Shown: piece after piece, positions 25,352-34,260 of the stretch | Position numbering within the stretch: position 1 is the stretch's first letter | How the letters are laid out: each line of letters starts with the position of its first letter | NCBI GenBank assembly: GCA_965248605.1 | Contig: CBDFJV010000006.1 | Location: 558,001-622,000 of the forward strand | Origin: CAUZJF01 sp965248605 | GTDB taxonomy: Bacteria > Chloroflexota > Dehalococcoidia > Lucifugimonadales > CAUZJF01 | Direction: 5' to 3' | DNA length: 64,000 bases | Notes under the pieces: model-generated | The model's input: only the letters and a program-made list of their open reading frames with translations | Databases searched by the model: none | What the model was told of the DNA's origin: nothing | Made by a program: the position numbers and the translations under genes

Positions 25352-26127
25352 TGGACTCGGCAACCATGGTGGAGACGCCGTCCCTGGCCGTCGAGGGGGT
25401 GACCGTCAAGTACGGGGCCTTCCCGGTACTCGACGACGTCACCTTCCAGGCCGAGCGCGGGACGCTCATGGGCGTTGTTGGACCCAACGGCGCCGGCAAG
25501 AGCACGCTGTTCAACGCCATCGCAGGCCTGCTGCACGTGGACGCCGGCAGGATTACGGTCCGCGGACGGTCCGACGATCGCAAAGCCGCGCTGGCCTACG
25601 TCCCACAGCGGGAGAAGGTGAACTGGCGCTTCCCCGTTACGGTGCACGACGTGGTGATGCTGGGACGCCACGGCCGTTCGAGGTGGCTCCGGTGGCCCGG
25701 CCGCCGCGACCGGGAGTTCGTCAAGGAGTGTCTCGAGCGCGTAGGCATGTGGGTCCACCGGTCCGATCTGATGACCGAGCTTTCAGGTGGTCAGCGTCAG
25801 CGGGTCTTCGTCGCGCGAGCACTGGCCCAGGAGGCGGACGTCCTTCTGCTAGACGAAGCGTTCAGCGGCGTGGACATCGGCGCTCAGGAGGGTCTCGTCG
25901 AGGTGCTCCGGGCTCTGCGGGGAGAAGGCAAGATCGTCCTGATGGCGACCCACGACCTGACCAACATGGCCGAGCGCTTCGACCGAGTGCTGTGCTTGAA
26001 CCACCACGTCTGCGCCTACGGAGCCCCGTCGGAGGCGTTCACTCCAGACGTGCTCGAGGAGCTCTACGGAGCCCACGGAGTCAACTTCGCCGGCAACGTG
26101 ATGGAGCACCATGGACACAGTGAGTGA
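25351..26127 (+). CDS. Metal ABC transporter ATP-binding protein
   Basis: 258 residues. Walker A GPNGAGKST at 44-52, Q-loop VPQREKVNWRFP, signature LSGGQRQRVF, Walker B VLLLDEAFSGVD and the switch His in MATHDLTNM. The WRFPVTV segment after the Q-loop is typical of zinc/manganese importers. It powers import through the permease encoded next. The ATG overlaps the upstream stop, and the 3' end overlaps the permease start by 17 bp, which indicates coupled translation. Confidence 0.95.
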   Translation: MDSATMVETPSLAVEGVTVKYGAFPVLDDVTFQAERGTLMGVVGPNGAGKSTLFNAIAGLLHVDAGRITVRGRSDDRKAALAYVPQREKVNWRFPVTVHDVVMLGRHGRSRWLRWPGRRDREFVKECLERVGMWVHRSDLMTELSGGQRQRVFVARALAQEADVLLLDEAFSGVDIGAQEGLVEVLRALRGEGKIVLMATHDLTNMAERFDRVLCLNHHVCAYGAPSEAFTPDVLEELYGAHGVNFAGNVMEHHGHSE

Positions 26128-26938
26128 TCTGCTACTGGAGCCGTTCCAGTACGGCTTCATGCTGCGTGCCTTGATCGTCTCGGTCATGGTGGGGGTCATG
26201 TGCCCGATCATCGGATGCTACATCGTGACCAGAGGGCTGGCCTTCATGGGCGATGCCCTTGCCCACGCAGTAATGCCCGGCCTGGTGGTCGGGTTTCTCC
26301 TGGGGTTCAGCCCGCTCCTTGGCGCCGTACCGGTTGGAGTAGCCGTCGCGTTGCTCGTCGGACTGGTCAGCCGTCGCACCGGTATCAGCGAAGACACGTC
26401 TATCGGGGTACTATTCGCCGGGATGTTCGCCGTCGGACTCATACTGCTGACAACCGCCGAGGGCATCACGGTCGATGTAGAGGACATCTTGCTCGGCCAG
26501 GTGCTCGGTGTTTCCGAGACCGACGTCTTTATTACCGCAGGCCTAGTTGTGCTGGTAATGGCAGGCCTTTACGTCTTCCATCGGCCGCTGATGTTCACCA
26601 GTTTCGACCCCGTTGGCGCACAGGTCGTCGGGATCCCGGGCGCCGCAATGGAATACGTCCTCTTGGCCCTGTTGGCCCTCGTCATCGTGCTCAGCGTTCA
26701 GGCCGCGGGCATAGTCCTGGTAATGGCGATGCTGGTGACGCCGGCCGCGACGGCGTACCTGCTGGTCCGGCGGTTCGTGACCATGATGGCCGTCGGCGCG
26801 GCTTTAGGGGCGCTGGCGGCGATAGTGGGTCTCTACCTGTCATTCCACCTGGACCTACCCTCAGGCCCCGCCATGACCCTAGTCGCAACAGCCTTCTTCG
26901 CGCTGGCTGCGTTGGTAAGGCAGCGCCGTACCGCTTAG
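26111..26938 (+). CDS. Metal ABC transporter permease
   Basis: 275 residues with about eight hydrophobic helices. Family motifs are GCYIVTRGLAFMGDALAHAVMPG near the N-terminus (about residues 36-58) and LVMAMLVTPAATAYLL near 205-220. It is the ABC-3 membrane channel for the operon. ATG 26111 lies within the end of the ATPase gene. The stop codon TAG at 26936-26938 is part of the 5-bp target site of IS1380 copy 4, so the element landed exactly at the end of the gene and left the protein unchanged. Confidence 0.94.
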   Translation: MDTVSDLLLEPFQYGFMLRALIVSVMVGVMCPIIGCYIVTRGLAFMGDALAHAVMPGLVVGFLLGFSPLLGAVPVGVAVALLVGLVSRRTGISEDTSIGVLFAGMFAVGLILLTTAEGITVDVEDILLGQVLGVSETDVFITAGLVVLVMAGLYVFHRPLMFTSFDPVGAQVVGIPGAAMEYVLLALLALVIVLSVQAAGIVLVMAMLVTPAATAYLLVRRFVTMMAVGAALGALAAIVGLYLSFHLDLPSGPAMTLVATAFFALAALVRQRRTA

Positions 26939-28644
26939 CCCGAATCCACCGAAGGACGTCCTTGGGGACAGCCCTTGAAGAAGCCAGCGGGTGCTCCTCT
27001 GAATCTGGGATAATGGTTTTGGAACAGAAACCCGCCCGGAAACAAGGAGCACCCAATAGATGCTGCCACAGAACAAACCCGACCGTATCCGCATCGTCTT
27101 TGACGACCATCGCCTGGTGGCCAATGCCGGCCTGCTCCTGCCGGCCACCCTAGCCCGGCACCTGGGCCTGCGGGAACTCGTCGACCATCACCTTGACCTC
27201 GGCGGAGCGCCGGGACGGGCGAACACTGGGGACAAGATGCTGACGCTGGTCGCTTCCGCGCTGGCAGGCGGCGACTGCATCGACGACGCCGATGCGCTGC
27301 GCGCTGGTGGGACGGTCGGTGTTCTAGGCTGCGTGGTCAAGGCGCCATCCACCCTGGGGACCTTCCTGCGCAGCTTCCGGTGGGGGCATGTCCGTCAACT
27401 CGACCGCGTGAGCCGCCAGTTGTTGGCCCGGGCCTGGGCCGCTGGGGCCGGACCCGGCGACTCGCCCCTGACCATCGACCTGGACTCGACCATCTGCGAG
27501 ACCTATGGACTGGCCAAGGAGGGAGCGCGCCACCACGGCTATACCGGCGCCCGCGGCTATCACCCGCTGCTGGCCATTGCCGCCGGCACCGGCGAGGTGC
27601 TGATGTCCCGGCTGCGCGAGGGCCGGGCCAACACCGCCCGTGGCGCCGCCCACTTCCTGCGTGAGACGGTGGGGCGGGTGCGCTACGGCGGGGCCAGGGG
27701 ACAACTCACGGTGCGGGCCGACAGCGGCTTCTACGCCCACACTGTCGTTGCCGCCTGCCGGGAAATGGATGTCCGCTTCTCTATCACCATCCGCCAGCGC
27801 GCCAGCCTGCGGGACCTGATCGAGGCGATACCAGAGGAGGACTGGACTCCCATTCCCTACTGGACGGACGGCGCCGCCGATGTCGCCGAGACGACTTACA
27901 CCCCGTTCCAGACCAAGCCGGACGCCGCGCCGGTGCGGCTCATTGTCCGGCGGGTGAAGCCGACGCCCGGTTCCCAGCTCGCCCTCTTCGCCAGATACAG
28001 CTATCACGCCTTCATCACCGACCGCGATGGGGAGACGCTGGAACTGGAGGCCGATCATCGCCGCCACGCCGAGGTCGAGAACGCCATACGCGACCTCAAG
28101 TACGGCGTCGGGCTGAACCACATGCCGTCGGCGCGCTTCGCCGCCAACGGCGCCTGGCTGGCGGTCCAGGTGATGGCGCATAACCTGGCCCGCTGGACGG
28201 CGCGGATTGGTCTGGGCGAGCGGACCGTGATCACCAAGACCCTCAGGCGGCGGGTCTTCGCTCTGGTGGGACGGATCACCCGCTCGGCGCGCCGCCTCAC
28301 TTTGCATCTCCCCCGGCGCTGGCCTTGGGAAACCCAGTTCAGTCGCGCCTTGGCCCGGCTGCAAGCCATTCCGTTCCCGGCCTGACAGCCAGCCTGCAAC
28401 TGACCCAACGTCCCCGCAATCTCGCGCCACCCCGGTCGCGAGAGTCCCCTGCTGCGTATCCTCTCGCCTTCCCGCGCATCGCAACTCCCGCATAGGGCCT
28501 TAGGGGCCCTGTGCGGCGACTGAAGACCGGCCGCCGGCCTCCCCCATCTACCCCAAGACCCCAGGCCATCCCCCCTGTAGCTCCCTCACCCACCCCCTTC
28601 CGCTGCCCTCACGCCGTCCATCGGTGTCCTTCGGTGGATTCGGG
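26939..28644 (+). mobile_element. IS1380-family element, copy 4 (type A), 1706 bp
   Basis: The left end and the complement of the right end both read CCCGAATCCACCGAAGGAC. Target duplication CTTAG at 26934-26938 and 28645-28649. It differs from copy 3 by a 2-bp insertion and few other changes. It lies in inverted orientation to copy 3, 5.25 kb away, with the tRNA/pilin/zinc-import segment between them. Confidence 0.95.
27060..28385 (+). CDS. IS1380-family transposase (copy 4, type A)
   Basis: 441 residues, identical to the copy 3 protein. ATG 27060 lies 10 nt after AAGGAG; a GATAAT box about 50 bp upstream inside the IS end may serve as the promoter. Catalytic residues are as in the other copies. 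Because the IS is codirectional with the metal-import operon, read-through from that operon could also drive it. Confidence 0.95.
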   Translation: MLPQNKPDRIRIVFDDHRLVANAGLLLPATLARHLGLRELVDHHLDLGGAPGRANTGDKMLTLVASALAGGDCIDDADALRAGGTVGVLGCVVKAPSTLGTFLRSFRWGHVRQLDRVSRQLLARAWAAGAGPGDSPLTIDLDSTICETYGLAKEGARHHGYTGARGYHPLLAIAAGTGEVLMSRLREGRANTARGAAHFLRETVGRVRYGGARGQLTVRADSGFYAHTVVAACREMDVRFSITIRQRASLRDLIEAIPEEDWTPIPYWTDGAADVAETTYTPFQTKPDAAPVRLIVRRVKPTPGSQLALFARYSYHAFITDRDGETLELEADHRRHAEVENAIRDLKYGVGLNHMPSARFAANGAWLAVQVMAHNLARWTARIGLGERTVITKTLRRRVFALVGRITRSARRLTLHLPRRWPWETQFSRALARLQAIPFPA

Positions 28645-28725
28645 CTTAGGCGTGGCGGAGAGTCCTACTTCTTCCGCCGCCCGGGGCTTTGCACCAAAAG
28701 TCGCGTTGCGGGGCCGGGTTCGTTC

Positions 28726-29796
28726 CTACTTCGCGCCGCCCACTGGTCCGATCTTATTCTTCGGCACCAGTGGGCCGAGTAGACTCCATCCGGCCTCGAG
28801 GTCCCCCGTAGGCGTCACCGGCGACCTGACCTCGATCGGCTCGTTCAGATCGAAGTACTTGACCAGACCTCTGATTACGAACTGCTCGGTCTTCTCGTAG
28901 TTTGGGTCCTCGACCAGCAAATATATCTGGACCTCCGCCAGTCGAATCGTGTAGTCCTCTTTGTCGATCCACAACTCGACATAGGACGGCGATCCGGGGT
29001 CGCCCTTCTTTCCCTTCGTCCCCCAACCCAGCTTGCCCCAGTCGATCGTTCCCCGGTAACGCAGGGTGGGGATTCCGTCGATCTCCTTGTCGGGCAACTG
29101 CTCCAGGTCAACTAGAGAGTCGAGGATTTCGAGGGCGCTTTCCTTGCTTGTGGCAAGCCCCGCGGTGTCGACCGTGTCCGGGCCGGTGACCAGGTCCAGG
29201 AAGCCACCGATCTTCGTCGTGACATCACCGAGGTACGCTACGTCCTTGCTCGTTCCGCGAGCGTACCGGTTGTCACCAAGCCCGATGACCTCGACTATGC
29301 CACCGCTCTTATCGGCGGTCTTGGCTCGGAAGGCGTCCGGAGAAGCTACCTCGACCTCCGTTCGTGTTTCGAAGGTCTCGCCACGTTTGGTGATCGATAC
29401 GGACTCAACTGCACGATAGGATCGTAGCGCGGCGGTTGCCGCCTCGGCCCTCGCGATCGGTCCAGCAGGCCCGGTGCCCAAGAGCTGCACGATTCCAAAG
29501 ACGATCGCCACGACGATTGCGGTGGCTACGACTACCGCCGTGCGGCCTAAGACCGGCCACGTGGCAAGGAACCCCCGGCTCACCTCGATCCTCGTCATGG
29601 TGGCCGACTTGAGGCCCGACGGCGCCGGCGCCGCCCTGAGCGAGGTGAGCGCGTGCCGCTCCCACGTATGGTCGGCCACGGTTGCGCGACAGTCCGCGCA
29701 GCCCGCCAGATGCCTCTCCATGAACTCGCGCTGAATTCTAGCCAGCTCACCGTCGGCGTACGCCGAAAGCAGATCTTCGAAATCCGAGTGGTTCAT
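28726..29796 (-). CDS. Zinc-finger anti-sigma factor with extracytoplasmic domain
   Basis: 356 residues. The N-terminal ZAS domain has H29, C33 and C36 in HLAGCADC. One membrane helix follows at about 84-106, then a 250-residue outer domain with lipid-binding LolA/LppX-like sheets (TRTEVEVASPDAFRAK, TLRYRGTIDW, ELWIDKEDYTIRLAEVQIY). It should hold the partner ECF sigma factor at the membrane until an envelope signal releases it. The gene overlaps the sigma gene by four bases (ATGA), the standard arrangement. A sigma-targeted promoter is not recognisable. Confidence 0.87.
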   Translation of the reverse strand: MNHSDFEDLLSAYADGELARIQREFMERHLAGCADCRATVADHTWERHALTSLRAAPAPSGLKSATMTRIEVSRGFLATWPVLGRTAVVVATAIVVAIVFGIVQLLGTGPAGPIARAEAATAALRSYRAVESVSITKRGETFETRTEVEVASPDAFRAKTADKSGGIVEVIGLGDNRYARGTSKDVAYLGDVTTKIGGFLDLVTGPDTVDTAGLATSKESALEILDSLVDLEQLPDKEIDGIPTLRYRGTIDWGKLGWGTKGKKGDPGSPSYVELWIDKEDYTIRLAEVQIYLLVEDPNYEKTEQFVIRGLVKYFDLNEPIEVRSPVTPTGDLEAGWSLLGPLVPKNKIGPVGGAK

Positions 29797-30326
29797 CCCA
29801 CGTCACCTCCCGACCTGTGCCCGTACGCCTTCCGGAACTCCTTGCGTCCCTTCGCCACGCGTTTGCGGACCGCGTCTTCGTTGGCCCCGACGATCTCGGC
29901 GATCTCCCTGTACCTGAGCCCTTCTACGAAGTGGAGCACGAGGCAGGCCCTCCGCTCTGGGGGCACTTGAAGCAGCGCCTCCTCGATGGCCATCCTGTCG
30001 TCGATACTCGATGCGTCTCGCGTCGTAGGGCCCTCCGTTTCGAGAAAGGGGACGAAAGATAGCAGACGTCTGCGACGGTGGAACTTCAGCGCGTTGTTGG
30101 TCGCGATGCGGTAGAGCCACGCCCTGAGAGAGAGATCGGAGTTGGTCTTGAGGATGCTCTGATAGGCGTTGAGAAAAGTGTCCTGGGCCAGGTCATGGGC
30201 GACTTCGCGGTCTCCCGTCATTCGCAGCAGGTGCCGGAAGATCGGCGCTTGGTACTCCTCTACGATCTCTGCGAACGCATCGGTCCTGCCCGTGCGGACC
30301 TGGTCTATGACCCACGTTTCGTCCAA
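29793..30326 (-). CDS. ECF-type RNA polymerase sigma factor
   Basis: 177 residues with region 2 (FAEIVEEYQAPIFRHLLRMT, DLAQDTFLNAYQ, LRAWLYRIATNNALKFHRRR) and region 4 (LLQVPPERRACLVLHFVEGL, YREIAEIVGANEDAVRKRVAKG). Its length and lack of regions 1 and 3 are typical of ECF sigma factors. It is translationally coupled to the zinc-finger anti-sigma factor, so it probably answers an envelope or extracellular cue. ATG 30326 (MDETWVIDQVRTGRTDAF). The targets are not visible here. Confidence 0.93.
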   Translation of the reverse strand: MDETWVIDQVRTGRTDAFAEIVEEYQAPIFRHLLRMTGDREVAHDLAQDTFLNAYQSILKTNSDLSLRAWLYRIATNNALKFHRRRRLLSFVPFLETEGPTTRDASSIDDRMAIEEALLQVPPERRACLVLHFVEGLRYREIAEIVGANEDAVRKRVAKGRKEFRKAYGHRSGGDVG

Positions 30327-30476
30327 CGACCACGCTCCTTGGGCCGGTCTCTACTAGGTACAATCCTCAACGAAGCCTAAACCGGAACGGTAGTTGACGA
30401 TTAGTAACGTAGAGAAGTGTCACCGATTTCTCGGCGGACGGCCAGTCCCCTGCCCGTTTCGCCATCAGATGGCGAA

Positions 30477-31880
30477 TTAACGGCGGCTTGGCGTGACCAA
30501 CGGGAAGGTCAAAGCAACAAAGATCGCTCCCATGAATACTAGTACAAGGGCTGATGCGCCAGGAACGCTTGGAAGAGGGGCGGGAGTAGGCGTTGGCGTA
30601 GGAGAGGCCATGACCGTCGGGAGCGGAGTGTGACTGGGCGTCGGAGTGTGGGTCGGTGTCGGCGTCGGTGTAGAACTTGGAGTCATGCTCGGAGTTGGTG
30701 TCTGGGTAGCCGTCGGTGTAGGAGTGTGACTGGGTGTGGCGGTCGGCGTTGGGGTCTGGGTGGCCGTCGGCGTGGGAGTGTGACTGGGCGTCGGAGTTGG
30801 CGTGGAGGTGGGTGTTGCGGTCGAGGTTGGAGTGTGAGTAGCCGTCGGGGTAGGAGTGTGACTGGGCGTCGCTGACGGCGTGGGAGTGTGGCTGGCTGTC
30901 GGCGTTGGTGTTGGCGTTGGCGTCGGTGTCTGGACCTGAACGTCGAAGTCGTCTACGGTCACGCCATCGATGTCCTTGAAGTAGCAATTCGCTAGATTCT
31001 CGACGCCGCCCTGGTTGAACGTACAAAACAGTGCACCGTAGTTTGCGCTCTGTTCCGAGGTGTAGACAGACGCCCACCAGGGGTTAGCGGCAAGTGCATC
31101 GTCCTGGTCTCGAATGCTCCGCCCGCCCAGGCCGGAAACGAATACGAAGGTCTTGCCCTCCTCGACGGTAAGTGTAGTAGAGGTCGACGCGATAGTCTGG
31201 TTCTCAAAACTGTTCATGAGGTGGGTCCGCGAATACGAGTGCTCATGCGCGGTTGCGATTATGGCCCCCTGTCTCCGGCACTCGTCATAAGGTCCCCAGC
31301 CGACCTGCATCAGCCGCTGGTTCCTATGCCAAGAGCAGATCCTCCATATGGAATCATCAGCCGAAAGCTCGTTCGCAAGGTAGGTCTCGTGACCTGAGCC
31401 TAGCGTGCCCACTCCGGACAGTATGAAGAACAAGCCCTGATACGTGCAGGCTGAGTTGACGCCCAGGTCGCCAGTACACGTCGCGCCGGCAATTCCAGCC
31501 AGCCTGTCGACCAGCTTCTGCTGGTACTGTGGCCACTCGCCGGGTCCGGTGCAGCCCGACGTACCGATACAATCGTGGTTGCCGATCGAGGCGAAGTACG
31601 GAAAATCCGAACCGAGTACGTCAGTGATCATCTGGTCCCATGCGTCCGCATCAACTGTGTACCCGAAATCGCCCTGGTGCAGCACCATGTCGGCACCTTC
31701 AGCGCTGATCAGGTTGAGTACGGCAACGGCGTTCGAGTTTGTGCCCTGATCGCCGATGAAGGCGACCTTGAAGTCCGCCGGAGTGGTCTGCGTGGTCTGA
31801 GCGGTCTGTGCGAGTCCGCCCGAGACAGCGGCCCAGACCGATGCTGTTATGACTATGATCAATAACCAGCGACGGTTCAC
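30477..31880 (-). CDS. Secreted purple-acid-phosphatase-like metallophosphoesterase with Thr-Pro linker and C-terminal anchor
   Basis: 467 residues. Signal peptide at 1-24. The catalytic domain shows the five metallophosphatase blocks: GDQG (43-46), GDFGY (70-74), GNHD (100-103), WHRNQ (H185) and AHEHSY (H212, H214). From about 317 to 432 there is a Thr/Pro-rich low-complexity stalk, likely extended and perhaps glycosylated. A hydrophobic helix (about 437-460) ending in Arg-Arg anchors the C-terminus. It is predicted to be a cell-surface phosphatase that releases phosphate from esters; substrate unknown. Long frames opposite the stalk are shadows. Confidence 0.85.
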   Translation of the reverse strand: MNRRWLLIIVITASVWAAVSGGLAQTAQTTQTTPADFKVAFIGDQGTNSNAVAVLNLISAEGADMVLHQGDFGYTVDADAWDQMITDVLGSDFPYFASIGNHDCIGTSGCTGPGEWPQYQQKLVDRLAGIAGATCTGDLGVNSACTYQGLFFILSGVGTLGSGHETYLANELSADDSIWRICSWHRNQRLMQVGWGPYDECRRQGAIIATAHEHSYSRTHLMNSFENQTIASTSTTLTVEEGKTFVFVSGLGGRSIRDQDDALAANPWWASVYTSEQSANYGALFCTFNQGGVENLANCYFKDIDGVTVDDFDVQVQTPTPTPTPTPTASHTPTPSATPSHTPTPTATHTPTSTATPTSTPTPTPSHTPTPTATQTPTPTATPSHTPTPTATQTPTPSMTPSSTPTPTPTHTPTPSHTPLPTVMASPTPTPTPAPLPSVPGASALVLVFMGAIFVALTFPLVTPSRR

Positions 31881-32004
31881 ACAGGCACCAGATGGTCAAA
31901 GATGGAGGGCGAGGTGGCGCGAATTATACGCGGCCCATTCGGTAGATGAGCAAAGAACAAAGGCACCTCAGTTCAGGTGCCCCGTACTCGTCGAAAGGTT
32001 GTGG

Positions 32005-32087
32005 TGCCGAAGGAGGGACTCGAACCCACACGCCCTTGCGGGCACTACGTCCTGAACGTAGCGCGTCTACCATTCCGCCACTTCGGC
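32005..32087 (-). tRNA. tRNA-Leu (anticodon CAG)
   Basis: Type II tRNA with a long variable arm (TGCCCGCAAGGGCG). Acceptor GCCGAAG/CTTCGGC; anticodon stem CTACG/CGTAG with loop TTCAGGA; T-loop TTCGAGT. The discriminator A is followed by an encoded CCA (32002-32004). Confidence 0.95.
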
Positions 32088-32106
32088 CCGTTAACCGTCT
32101 CGCGAG

Positions 32107-32179
32107 TGGGCGATCGAGGATTTGAACCTCGGACCTCTTGCGTGTGAAGCAAGCGCTCTAACCGCTGAGCTAACCGCCC
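32107..32179 (-). tRNA. tRNA-Val (anticodon CAC)
   Basis: Acceptor GGGCGGT pairs with ATCGCCC (one G-U); anticodon stem CTTGC/GCAAG with loop TTCACAC; T-loop TTCAAAT. No encoded CCA. With the UAC gene at 22292 it covers the purine-ending Val codons. Confidence 0.94.
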
Positions 32180-32251
32180 AAGCCAAGTTCGTCTTCCCTA
32201 CGACGCCGTGACCCCGCTCGGTTGCCGCGCCCCTGCCTCGCCGGAGCGGTG

Positions 32252-32323
32252 TGGCAACGACAGGGTTCGAACCTGTGACCTAGCGCTTATGAAGCGCCCG
32301 CTCTACCACTGAGCTACGTTGCC
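32252..32323 (-). tRNA. tRNA-Met (anticodon CAU), elongator type
   Basis: Acceptor GGCAACG pairs with CGTTGCC; anticodon stem GGCGC/GCGCT with loop TTCATAA; T-loop TTCGAAC. The first acceptor pair is Watson-Crick, unlike initiator tRNA; a lysidine-modified Ile tRNA with CAU cannot be excluded from sequence alone. Confidence 0.9.
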
Positions 32324-32455
32324 GCTTGTCGGGGCGTCGTAGAATTATCATAGTCTCATCCCACTTGGAGTGTCAATTTGAACAAGCCGGGGCGAGATAG
32401 CCCGCGACCTCGATAGGGCATGGTCCGACGCCGCATCGGACCATGCCCTGGGATG

Positions 32456-33319
32456 TCAGGCCAGCTGGTCCGCCAGCCACTCACGGACGTACGCTCCGTC
32501 CTTGTAGACGGAGTGCGCCGTTTCGTAGAAGGTGACCTCGCCGGCAAGGCCGGACATCAGAGGCTGGAGCGTCGGGCGGTCCAGGGCCTCGCCAGGCGCC
32601 CCTCCTATCAGCAAGGTAGTCGCTTTCACCGACGGCGCGAAGCCGCGCAAGTCGAAATACGAGAGGGTCTTGCCCACCTTACGGGCCTTCTTCGGGTACA
32701 GCCTGAGGTAGTCGTTCAATTCTTCGAGGGGATAGGCCGTCGTCGACCGGGCGGTCTTCAGGCTGTCGAAGAAGAGCTGAGGCGTACAGATCAGGTGGGT
32801 GATGGCGTCGGTAAGAGACGCCGCCATCAGCGCATAGTCGCCGCCTACCGCCGCGATTCGCGTCCCGTCGACCTCCGGCCGTCCCGCGAGATACTCGACC
32901 CCGCGCACGCAGTCGGCGACGATGCCGCGAAACACGTACGTGGCCGGGTCGTCGATGCCCTCGGTCAGAAGCCCAGGGAACTGCGCGACGAACGGCCGGT
33001 CCGCGTTCCGCAGCCCTCGAGCACCCAGCGAGAATACGACCGAATCTCCTCGCGTGGCGTTCGACTCGCCTTGAGGGAACGGGTTAACGACGCTCGCGTA
33101 TTTGGGAAGGTGGAACACCGCCGGGAAAGGCGGCTCGCCGTTGGGCACGCTCAGGTAAGCGAACAGACGATAAGGCCCGACGCTGGTCAGATGTACGCCG
33201 TAGACGGTGGAGGCGTCGGATGAGCGCGAGGGTATCGGCTCGACCTCAGTCGCGGGCGCCGTGCCCGCCAACTCGGCCAGCGTCCCTTGCCAGTAGGCGT
33301 CGAAGTCAGCAGCAATCAT
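32456..33319 (-). CDS. CE7-like alpha/beta hydrolase lacking the nucleophile serine
   Basis: 287 residues from ATG 33319, whose ATGA overlaps the stop of the upstream esterase. It keeps the family layout (FDAYWQGTLAEL, YRLFAYLSVPNGEPPFPAVF, ARGLRNADRPF, FPGLLTEGIDDPATYVFRG) and a late His in ETAHSVYKDG. The nucleophile elbow, however, reads AAVGGDYAL where its neighbour has LTGSSQGGG, so the catalytic Ser is replaced, apparently by Asp161. It may be a non-catalytic partner or a diverged enzyme. The frame extends further upstream, but the overlap start is better supported. Confidence 0.75.
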   Translation of the reverse strand: MIAADFDAYWQGTLAELAGTAPATEVEPIPSRSSDASTVYGVHLTSVGPYRLFAYLSVPNGEPPFPAVFHLPKYASVVNPFPQGESNATRGDSVVFSLGARGLRNADRPFVAQFPGLLTEGIDDPATYVFRGIVADCVRGVEYLAGRPEVDGTRIAAVGGDYALMAASLTDAITHLICTPQLFFDSLKTARSTTAYPLEELNDYLRLYPKKARKVGKTLSYFDLRGFAPSVKATTLLIGGAPGEALDRPTLQPLMSGLAGEVTFYETAHSVYKDGAYVREWLADQLA

Positions 33320-34260
33320 CCCTGCTTGACTCCATGGGGCGACAGGTGCTTCTCGAAGAACTCCTGGATGATCCCGCCGTGCAGGTAGACCCCCGCGTCG
33401 TGGCCGTAGCCATCGTAGGGGTAGAGCACCTTGTCCTCGCTGCCGATCGCCTCGAAAACGGTATAGCCGGTCTCCGGAGGGCAGGTGGTGTCCTGAAGCC
33501 CGATATTGACGATGATCGGGCATCGAATCTTCCCCGCGAAATTGATGCCGTCGAAGTACGCCAGTGTCCGCTCAACCTCGTCCGTTTGCTCCGGGTGCAG
33601 GAGAAGGTACTCGACGATCTCGTAGTAAGGGTATGTGTCCGTGAGGGCGATGGAGTCCAAGAACCCGCAAAGAAACGGCGCGCCGGCCGCCGCCGCCTTG
33701 ACCTCCTGCCGCATTGCGGCCGTGGTGATCGTTAGCCCGCCGCCCTGGCTGCTGCCGGTCAGTCCGATACGCGACGGATCGATCTCGGGTCGCGTGAGCA
33801 GGAAATCGACACTCCGCCACGCGTCCACGTAGAACCCTCGGTACGAGTAGGTGTTGCGGTCGACGATGTTGTGTGTGAGGAGGCCGGGATATCCGGGGTT
33901 GAACTGGCTGCTGCTTCTTCGCTTTCCGCGCGGGGACACGGACAGGGACGCGTAGCCCAGGCGGGCCCACTCCTTGGCGATCGGTGGCTCGCTCTGGTAG
34001 CCCGGCAGGACCAGCACGACCGCCAACGGCTCTTCGCGTCGCCTTGGTAGGCAGTACCACGCCGAGATGCGAACGCCGTTGAGGCTGTCGTAGAAGACCT
34101 CAAACACCTCGACGTCGTCTGAGGAGCGCAGAGGCACCTCGACCAGCTCCGGCTCCAACGGCGTCGCGGCTGCCTGGTCCACAACCCCGCTCCAGAACTC
34201 ATCGAAGTCGTCGGGCCTGGAGACCTTCGAGGTGTACCTGTGCGGCGCCCTGTTCGTCAT
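33316..34260 (-). CDS. Acetylxylan esterase-like hydrolase (CE7 family)
   Basis: 314 residues. The CE7 pattern is present: FDEFWSGVVDQA at the N-terminus, SPRGKRRSS (the RGQ-like motif), the nucleophile elbow GSSQGG with Ser171, Asp257 in IGLQDTTCPP and His287 in YGHDAG. CE7 enzymes deacetylate xylooligosaccharides and cephalosporin C in the cytoplasm; no signal peptide is seen here. It is translationally coupled to a second, catalytically degenerate homologue downstream, so the pair probably arose by tandem duplication. Confidence 0.87.
   Translation of the reverse strand: MTNRAPHRYTSKVSRPDDFDEFWSGVVDQAAATPLEPELVEVPLRSSDDVEVFEVFYDSLNGVRISAWYCLPRRREEPLAVVLVLPGYQSEPPIAKEWARLGYASLSVSPRGKRRSSSQFNPGYPGLLTHNIVDRNTYSYRGFYVDAWRSVDFLLTRPEIDPSRIGLTGSSQGGGLTITTAAMRQEVKAAAAGAPFLCGFLDSIALTDTYPYYEIVEYLLLHPEQTDEVERTLAYFDGINFAGKIRCPIIVNIGLQDTTCPPETGYTVFEAIGSEDKVLYPYDGYGHDAGVYLHGGIIQEFFEKHLSPHGVKQG

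Noticed and set aside
19978..28649. Composite transposon formed by IS1380 copies 3 and 4 carrying the zinc operon
   Set aside because: Each copy has its own matching 5-bp duplication, and the phosphoesterase frame is continuous across copy 3. This shows two independent insertions and no transposition or inversion of the segment between them.
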